A DNA stretch of 64,000 nt from Nocardioides dokdonensis FR1436 (lineage in GTDB: Bacteria > Actinomycetota > Actinomycetes > Propionibacteriales > Nocardioidaceae), in NCBI RefSeq assembly GCF_001653335.1, contig NZ_CP015079.1:558001-622000 (forward strand). The letters are read 5' to 3'. The notes beneath the pieces were generated by a model. The model did no database searches, was not told the DNA's origin, and saw nothing but the letters and a program-made list of their open reading frames with translations. The translations under genes were made by a program, and so were the position numbers. Position 1 is the stretch's first letter, and each line of letters begins with the position of its first letter. Positions 59,966 to 64,000 of the stretch are shown here, piece after piece.

Positions 59966-61150
59966 TCAGTGGTCGGTGGAGAGGACGAGGGCGCTGTGCG
60001 GGACCGGCGAGCCGCCGGTCACGAGCACGTTGTCCAGGGTCTTGGTGGGCTGGTTGACGGAGGTACCGCGGATCAGGCGCACGCCCTCGGCGATCCCGTT
60101 GACGCCGTGGATGTAGCCCTCGCCGAGCTGCCCGCCGTGGGTGTTGATCGGCAGCCGGCCGTCGAGCTCGAGGTGGCCGTCGGCGATGTAGTCCCGGGCC
60201 TCGCCGCGACCGCAGAAGCCGTACTCCTCCAGCTGCAGCAGCACCATCGGGGTGAAGGCGTCGTAGAGGATCGCCGCGTCGATGCCGTCGGGACCGGTGC
60301 CGGACTGCTCCCAGAGCTGGCGCGCCACGAGCTCGACCTCGGGCATGTGGTCGATGTCGTCGCGGTAGTAGCTGCTCATCGAGATCTGCTGCGGGCCGAC
60401 GCCCTGGGCAGCGCCGGTGATGACGGCGGGCGGGTGCGGGAGGTCGCGGGCGCGCTCCGCGCTGACGATGACCAGCGCCTGGCCGCCGTCGCTCTCCTGG
60501 CAGCAGTCGAGCAGCCGCAGCGGGTCTGCGATCATCCGCGAGGCCTGGTGCTCCTCGATCGTGATCGGGCGCTCGTGGAACCACGCCTTCGGGTTCGTGG
60601 CGGCGTGCTTGCGCGAGAGCACCGAGATGGCGCCGAAGTCGGCGCTGGTGGCGCCGTAGCGCTCCATGTAGGTCCGCGCGAGGAACGCCTCCTGCTGGGC
60701 GGGGGTGAGCAGCCCGTAGGGGTTGATCCAGTTGCGGTACTCCTGGTCGGTGTTCTGGTTGTAGGCGAACGGCGGGGGTCCGGCGCCGAAGCGGTGGCCC
60801 GAGCGCTCGTTGAAGGCGCGGTAGACGACCACGACGTCGGCCACGCCCGAGGCCACGGCCAGCGCGGCCTGCTGCACCGGCGCGCACGCGCCGCCGCCGC
60901 CGTGCGGGATCCGGCTGAAGAACGTCAGCTCGGGGATGCCCAGCGCACGGGCGACCGCGATCTCGGGGTTGGTCTCCATGGTGAACAGCGCGAAGCCGTC
61001 CACCTCCTCGACGCCGATCTGGGCGTCCTCGAGCGCGGCCAGGGTGCTCTCGCACGCCAGCTGCCACTCGCTGCGACCGGAGTCCTTCGAGAACTCGGTC
61101 GCGCCGATGCCGGCGATCGCGGCCTTGCCGGAGAAGCCGAAGCCGGTCAT
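59966..61150 (-). CDS. ltp2: Ltp2-like side-chain retro-aldolase (thiolase fold)
   Basis: The 394-residue SCP2-thiolase-like protein resembles Ltp2, which cleaves 17-hydroxy-3-oxo-4-pregnene-20-carboxyl-CoA to androstenedione and propionyl-CoA. Family features are AIAGIGATEFSKDSGRSE, FTMETNPEIAVARALG, IPHGGGGACAPVQQAA, NPYGLLTPAQQEAFLARTYM and NTHGGQLGEGYIHG. Ltp2 needs the DUF35 domain of ChsH2 for activity, and that partner is encoded two genes upstream. The ATG overlaps the chsH1 stop (TGATG). Order chsH2-chsH1-ltp2 is the same as in M. tuberculosis. Confidence 0.9.
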   Translation of the reverse strand: MTGFGFSGKAAIAGIGATEFSKDSGRSEWQLACESTLAALEDAQIGVEEVDGFALFTMETNPEIAVARALGIPELTFFSRIPHGGGGACAPVQQAALAVASGVADVVVVYRAFNERSGHRFGAGPPPFAYNQNTDQEYRNWINPYGLLTPAQQEAFLARTYMERYGATSADFGAISVLSRKHAATNPKAWFHERPITIEEHQASRMIADPLRLLDCCQESDGGQALVIVSAERARDLPHPPAVITGAAQGVGPQQISMSSYYRDDIDHMPEVELVARQLWEQSGTGPDGIDAAILYDAFTPMVLLQLEEYGFCGRGEARDYIADGHLELDGRLPINTHGGQLGEGYIHGVNGIAEGVRLIRGTSVNQPTKTLDNVLVTGGSPVPHSALVLSTDH

Positions 61151-61611
61151 CAGTTGTCTCCCTCGTCGCTGGATGTGGGGCGGGTGGGCACGAGCCGGAC
61201 CTCCGCGGTCACGTGCGCGCCGCGGGCGTTCCTGCCGACCACCGAGACGGTGAGCGTGGCGCCGTCCACCTCGACCACCTCACCGGTGAAGGTCATCGTG
61301 TCGCCGGGGAAGTTCGGGACGCCCAGCCGCAGCGAGACCTTGCTGATCCGCGCGGTCGGGCCGAAGACGTCGGTGACGTAGCGGTCGATGAAGCCGTTGG
61401 TGGAGTTGATGGACATGAAGATGTCCGGGGTGCCGCGCTCGGTGGCCTTGCCCGGGTCGTGGTGCACGTCCTCGAAGTCCTGCGAGGCCATCGCGGTCGC
61501 CACGACCAGGGTGCGGTCCAGCGGCAGGTCGAGCGTCGGCAGGGCGGTGCCCACGACGCAGTCCTCGAACGACAGGGTCCCGGTCACGACCGGGGCGAAG
61601 AGGATGCTCAT
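61150..61611 (-). CDS. chsH1: steroid enoyl-CoA hydratase small subunit
   Basis: The 153-residue MaoC hot-dog protein closely follows mycobacterial ChsH1: ATAMASQDFEDVHHDPGKA, DIFMSINSTNGFIDRYVTD and KVSLRLGVPNFPGDTMTF. The catalytic Asp and His of ChsH1 correspond to Asp45 and His50. With ChsH2 it hydrates the side-chain 17(20)-ene-CoA before Ltp2 cleavage. The ATG overlaps the DUF35 gene stop (ATGA). Confidence 0.92.
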   Translation of the reverse strand: MSILFAPVVTGTLSFEDCVVGTALPTLDLPLDRTLVVATAMASQDFEDVHHDPGKATERGTPDIFMSINSTNGFIDRYVTDVFGPTARISKVSLRLGVPNFPGDTMTFTGEVVEVDGATLTVSVVGRNARGAHVTAEVRLVPTRPTSSDEGDN

Positions 61612-62033
61612 GCCGCTCCCCCGCTCCGCGGGCGCAGCTGCGGCAGCACCTCGCCGTGGGCGTGCTCGGAGAAGCCCACCTCGAGCTCCAGGCCGATGCG
61701 CAGGTCGTCGTGGTCGACCCCGCTGATGTCGGCCACCAGCCGGGTGCCCTCCTCGAGATCCACCAGGCCCACCGCGAGGGGGTAGTCGAAGGCGTCGTCC
61801 TTCGGGTGGTGGATGACCGTCCAGCTGTGCAGGGTGCACCGGCGGGTGGAGTCCACGCTGTCCCACTCGAAGGACCGGCACGACGGGCAGGCGGGTGCCG
61901 GAGGGTGGCGCAGGGTCTCGCAGGAACTGCAGCGCTGGATCGCCAGGCGTCCCTCACGGGCGGCGGTGAACCAGAACTCGTTGTCCTGGGTGATGGTCAG
62001 GTGCGGGACCGAGGTCCGCGGTGCGTCGCTCAT
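61608..62033 (-). CDS. chsH2: DUF35 OB-fold protein with zinc ribbon, C-terminal half of ChsH2
   Basis: The 141-residue protein has an N-terminal helix (ITQDNEFWFTAAREGRLAIQ), then a zinc ribbon CSSCETLRHPPAPACPSC. An OB-fold with TVIHHPKDDAFDYPLAVGLVDLEEG follows. In mycobacteria this is the C-terminal domain of ChsH2 and the partner that activates Ltp2; here it is a free-standing gene. Its ATG overlaps the MaoC gene stop (ATGA), so the two halves are made in equal amounts. Confidence 0.88.
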   Translation of the reverse strand: MSDAPRTSVPHLTITQDNEFWFTAAREGRLAIQRCSSCETLRHPPAPACPSCRSFEWDSVDSTRRCTLHSWTVIHHPKDDAFDYPLAVGLVDLEEGTRLVADISGVDHDDLRIGLELEVGFSEHAHGEVLPQLRPRSGGAA

Positions 62034-62581
62034 GCGATCTCCTTCGATCCGGGGTTGAAGCGCAGGATGACGAAGCGCTCGTCCACGACGAGCTCGTCGC
62101 GCTGGTCGACGTAGCGCTTGCGCAGGGTGATGAAGCAGCCGAGCCCCAGACCGGTCCTCTTGAGCGGTGAGATCGACTCGATGGTGAAGTGGCAGGTCAC
62201 GCGGTCGCCGGGGTGCAGCTCGCGCAGGTACTCCTGCTCCTGGCCGGTGGCGACGACGGAGGTGAAGCCGTGGTCGTCGAGGAGCGCGAGCAGGCGCGAG
62301 TAGGCGTGGCTCTCCTGCTGCCCCTCGGCTCGCAGCTGCTGCACCTCGCGCCAGCGCCGGTAGCCCTGCATCACCCAGGTGGTGATCATGGCGGGCGGGC
62401 AGATGAGGTCGTCGCGACCCGTGGCACGCGCCGCGTCCCGGTCGACGTACACGGGGTTGCGGTCGTCGTGGGCCTCGACCCAGTTCCGGATCATCGCCTC
62501 GTTGACGGCGTACCTCGCCACGCGAGGCGGCTCGGCCACCTCGCCGACGAACTGCTCGAACTGAGCCTCGAGCTCGTGCAC
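62030..62581 (-). CDS. chsH2: MaoC-like hydratase large subunit, N-terminal half of ChsH2
   Basis: The 183-residue hot-dog protein matches the N-terminal domain of mycobacterial ChsH2: VNEAMIRNWVEAHDDRNPVYVD, PPAMITTWVMQG, DDHGFTSVVATGQEQEY, LHPGDRVTCHF and FVILRFNP. It pairs with ChsH1. The GTG at 62579-62581 has GGAGGTGCAG upstream; longer frames lack a site and would cross the operator box. It is first in the long leftward operon, with a KstR2-like box 22 bases before the start. Confidence 0.88.
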   Translation of the reverse strand: MHELEAQFEQFVGEVAEPPRVARYAVNEAMIRNWVEAHDDRNPVYVDRDAARATGRDDLICPPAMITTWVMQGYRRWREVQQLRAEGQQESHAYSRLLALLDDHGFTSVVATGQEQEYLRELHPGDRVTCHFTIESISPLKRTGLGLGCFITLRKRYVDQRDELVVDERFVILRFNPGSKEIA

Positions 62582-62603
62582 GGCTGCACCTCCGACATTG
62601 TTG

Positions 62604-62617
62604 AGCAAGCGCTTGGG
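62604..62617. promoter_or_regulatory. KstR2-type operator box, copy 1
   Basis: AGCAAGCGCTTGGG fits the published KstR2 consensus AnCAAGnnCTTGnT with one mismatch. It lies 23 bases upstream of the chsH2 start, where a bound repressor would block transcription. Confidence 0.6.
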
Positions 62618-62705
62618 TAAGGTGAATGAACCACACTTCGGCCGTCTTGTCGCCACCTCGGTCCCACTGGGTGCGACCTGGCCCGGACGGTGCTAGTTTC
62701 ACTTG

Positions 62706-62719
62706 AGCAAGCGATTGAG
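62706..62719. promoter_or_regulatory. KstR2-type operator box, copy 2
   Basis: AGCAAGCGATTGAG is the same motif with a weaker right half. The extended match to copy 1 is TTGAGCAAGCGnTTGrG. It ends 8 bases before the divergent iclR GTG. Confidence 0.5.
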
Positions 62720-62727
62720 AGGTTCCT

Positions 62728-63573
62728 GTGACAGTGCTGACGCAGCACCATGACCGGCCGGTCGACGCCCACCCCGAGGACGACCCCGCGACGGCCCCTC
62801 GGCCCGGGGTCGTGGAACGGATGACGCAGATCCTCGACCTGTTCCTGGCCCACGATGGCTACCACCGGCTCGAGGACATCAGCGCCGGCACCGGGCTGCC
62901 CCGCTCGACCACCTTCAGGCTGCTGAGCCAGCTCGTGACGCTGCGGTGGCTCGAGCACGATGCCCACGGCTACCGCGTCGGTGGCCGCGTGCTCGGCATG
63001 ACGGCCCGCGCCACCGACCACGGCGAGCTGCGCAGCGCCGCCGCCGACCTCCTCAACGAGCTGCACGCGCGCACCGGGGCCGTCGCCCACCTCGGCGTCC
63101 TCGACGACGCGTCGGTGAGGTACCTCGACAAGATCGGCGGCCGGGCATCACCGACGCTGCCCAGCCGCGTCGGCGGGCGGCTGCCCGCCCACCGGACCGT
63201 GCTGGGCCGGGCCCTCCTCGCGTGCCTGCCGGCGGAGCGCGTCGACGCGCTGCTGGCGGCGGATCCGGCCCCCGGACACCCACGCCCGGACCTCCCCCGG
63301 CTGCATGCCCAGCTGCACCAGATCCGCCTGCGCAACGGCGTGTCCGCGCACGAGGTGCACAAGCTCGGGCCCGACGTCACAGCCGTCGCGGTGCCCGTCC
63401 GGGGACCCGACGGAGCGATCGCCGCGATCTCGCTGGCCGGGCGGGGCTCGCTGCGGCTCGACTCGATGATCCCCCTGGTCGTCGCTGCCGCTCGGCGCAC
63501 CTCCCAGCTGATGTTCCCCCACTGGGAGCCGCAGCACGCGGCGCCGACGACGCGCTCCCGCGCGGCGGGCTGA
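62728..63573 (+). CDS. IclR-family regulator, second copy
   Basis: The 281-residue regulator has a winged helix (RLEDISAGTGLPRSTTFRLL, residues ~46-65). The IclR effector domain follows (AHLGVLDDASVRYLDKIGG, RTVLGRALLACL, IRLRNGVSAHEVHKLGPD). It is clearly paralogous to the one at 38.6 kb (shared YLDK.GGR, SRVGG). The GTG at 62728 follows GAGAGG and abuts KstR2-type box 2. Divergent from the side-chain operon; followed 6 bases later by the KstR2-like gene. Confidence 0.82.
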   Translation: MTVLTQHHDRPVDAHPEDDPATAPRPGVVERMTQILDLFLAHDGYHRLEDISAGTGLPRSTTFRLLSQLVTLRWLEHDAHGYRVGGRVLGMTARATDHGELRSAAADLLNELHARTGAVAHLGVLDDASVRYLDKIGGRASPTLPSRVGGRLPAHRTVLGRALLACLPAERVDALLAADPAPGHPRPDLPRLHAQLHQIRLRNGVSAHEVHKLGPDVTAVAVPVRGPDGAIAAISLAGRGSLRLDSMIPLVVAAARRTSQLMFPHWEPQHAAPTTRSRAAG

Positions 63574-63579
63574 GACGTC

Positions 63580-64000
63580 GTGGGAGCCGCACTGCCCGAG
63601 CGCCGGGCCCAGATCATGGCCGTCTCAGCGGAGCTCTTCGCGACCCGGGGCGTCACCGCGACGACCGTCCGCGACATCGGTGACGCCGCGGGGGTCCTCT
63701 CGGGGAGCCTCTACCACTACTTCAAGTCCAAGAACGCGATCATCGCCGAGGTCCTGGCGGGCTTCATGGACGACATCCACGCACGCTTCAGCGAGGTCGC
63801 CGGGACGTCGACCTCGCCCGAGGAGACCGTGCGCGGCCTCGTCCACGCCACGCTGCTGACGATCGAGCGGCACCCGCACCCGACGGCGATCTACCAGAAC
63901 GACCGGCAGTACCTGCGCGAGCACGGGCTGCTCGACCCGGTCGACAGGACGTCCCGCGAGATCCGCGGCTTCTGGCTGGCCGCGATCAGCGCGGGCATCG
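63580..64000 (+). CDS. kstR2: KstR2-like TetR regulator, truncated by the window edge
   Basis: About 140 codons are visible and the frame is still open at the right edge. The helix-turn-helix ATTVRDIGDAAGVLSGSLYH matches KstR2 of mycobacteria (ATTVRDI..GAG.LSGSLYHHF), then FKSKNAIIAEVLAGFMD. KstR2 represses the later (HIP) steroid genes and responds to HIP-CoA. The GTG at 63580 is the first start after the iclR stop in the same frame. The two boxes upstream of iclR and chsH2 are plausible targets. Confidence 0.82.
   Translation, partial: MGAALPERRAQIMAVSAELFATRGVTATTVRDIGDAAGVLSGSLYHYFKSKNAIIAEVLAGFMDDIHARFSEVAGTSTSPEETVRGLVHATLLTIERHPHPTAIYQNDRQYLREHGLLDPVDRTSREIRGFWLAAISAGI

Noticed and set aside
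62662..62676. TCCCACTGGGTGCGA between the KstR2-type boxes as another palindrome copy
   Set aside because: The centre and right half do not fit, so it is indistinguishable from chance in GC-rich DNA.

Overview
The window is high-GC actinobacterial DNA (GTG starts, lipobox lipoproteins, F420-type and Pmt-type genes, a DUF222-HNH gene). Gene content suggests Nocardioides or a close relative in the Nocardioidaceae; that is an inference, since no rRNA is present. No tRNA, rRNA, IS element, prophage or CRISPR array was seen, and no gene-free stretch exceeds about 300 bases. Both ends are cut: a GMC oxidoreductase runs off the left edge and a KstR2-like regulator off the right.

Positions 1-12000 are mostly housekeeping or accessory: GMC oxidoreductase N-terminus, pyridoxal kinase (pdxY), protein O-mannosyltransferase (pmt), a secreted hydrolase, a lipoprotein, an FHA protein, a PAP2 membrane phosphatase, a SNF2 helicase, a TauE/SafE permease and an acyl-CoA synthetase. 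From 12 kb to the right edge the window is almost entirely a steroid catabolic island. hsaE-hsaG-hsaF (12.0-14.9 kb) finish the ring-A/B dienoate. Positions 15.1-23.8 kb hold a stress protein, an oligopeptide-type ABC importer (a separate solute-binding lipoprotein plus oppBCDF) and an amidase. Positions 24.0-31.5 kb hold a ChsH3-like hydratase, Hsd4A and several other SDRs, a KstR-like TetR regulator and the KshA oxygenase operon. Positions 31.5-38.6 kb hold kstD, hsaA, hsaB, hsaC, hsaD and a second flavoprotein. An IclR regulator, an F420-type oxidoreductase and a SnoaL-like protein follow. After a DUF222-HNH gene (41.2-42.4 kb), one leftward series of 17 genes (42.6-62.6 kb) encodes side-chain removal: CoA ligases (FadD17-like plus two duplicated FadDs), a second solute-binding lipoprotein, thiolases, the FadE28/FadE29 pair, the fused FadE34, SDRs, a DegT-family PLP protein, the Ltp2 aldolase, ChsH1, and ChsH2 split into two genes. 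A divergent IclR gene and a KstR2 homologue close the window.

Together these genes would activate a steroid side chain with CoA, shorten it by beta-oxidation and retro-aldol cleavage, 9alpha-hydroxylate and 1,2-dehydrogenate the nucleus (KshA, KstD), aromatise and open ring A (HsaA/B/C/D) and process the dienoate to pyruvate and a CoA ester (HsaE/F/G). KshB, CYP125, Mce4 and 3beta-HSD genes are not in the window.

The most striking unexplained structure is a 15-bp odd-centred palindrome, consensus TCCCRNTGANCGGGA. It recurs about ten times, almost always at the head of a steroid, importer or CoA-ligase transcription unit. It looks like the operator of one regulon, and the IclR protein at 38.6-39.5 kb, which is flanked by a perfect copy, is the best candidate regulator. 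This regulon would tie the Opp importer and amidase to steroid breakdown, suggesting uptake and hydrolysis of amide-conjugated steroids such as bile acid conjugates. Other notable points are the split ChsH2, a DegT-family protein with His in place of the PLP lysine, a FadD whose C-terminus appears to be the leftover tail of a deleted binding-protein gene, and a 31-bp perfect inverted repeat related to a second repeat 0.7 kb away.
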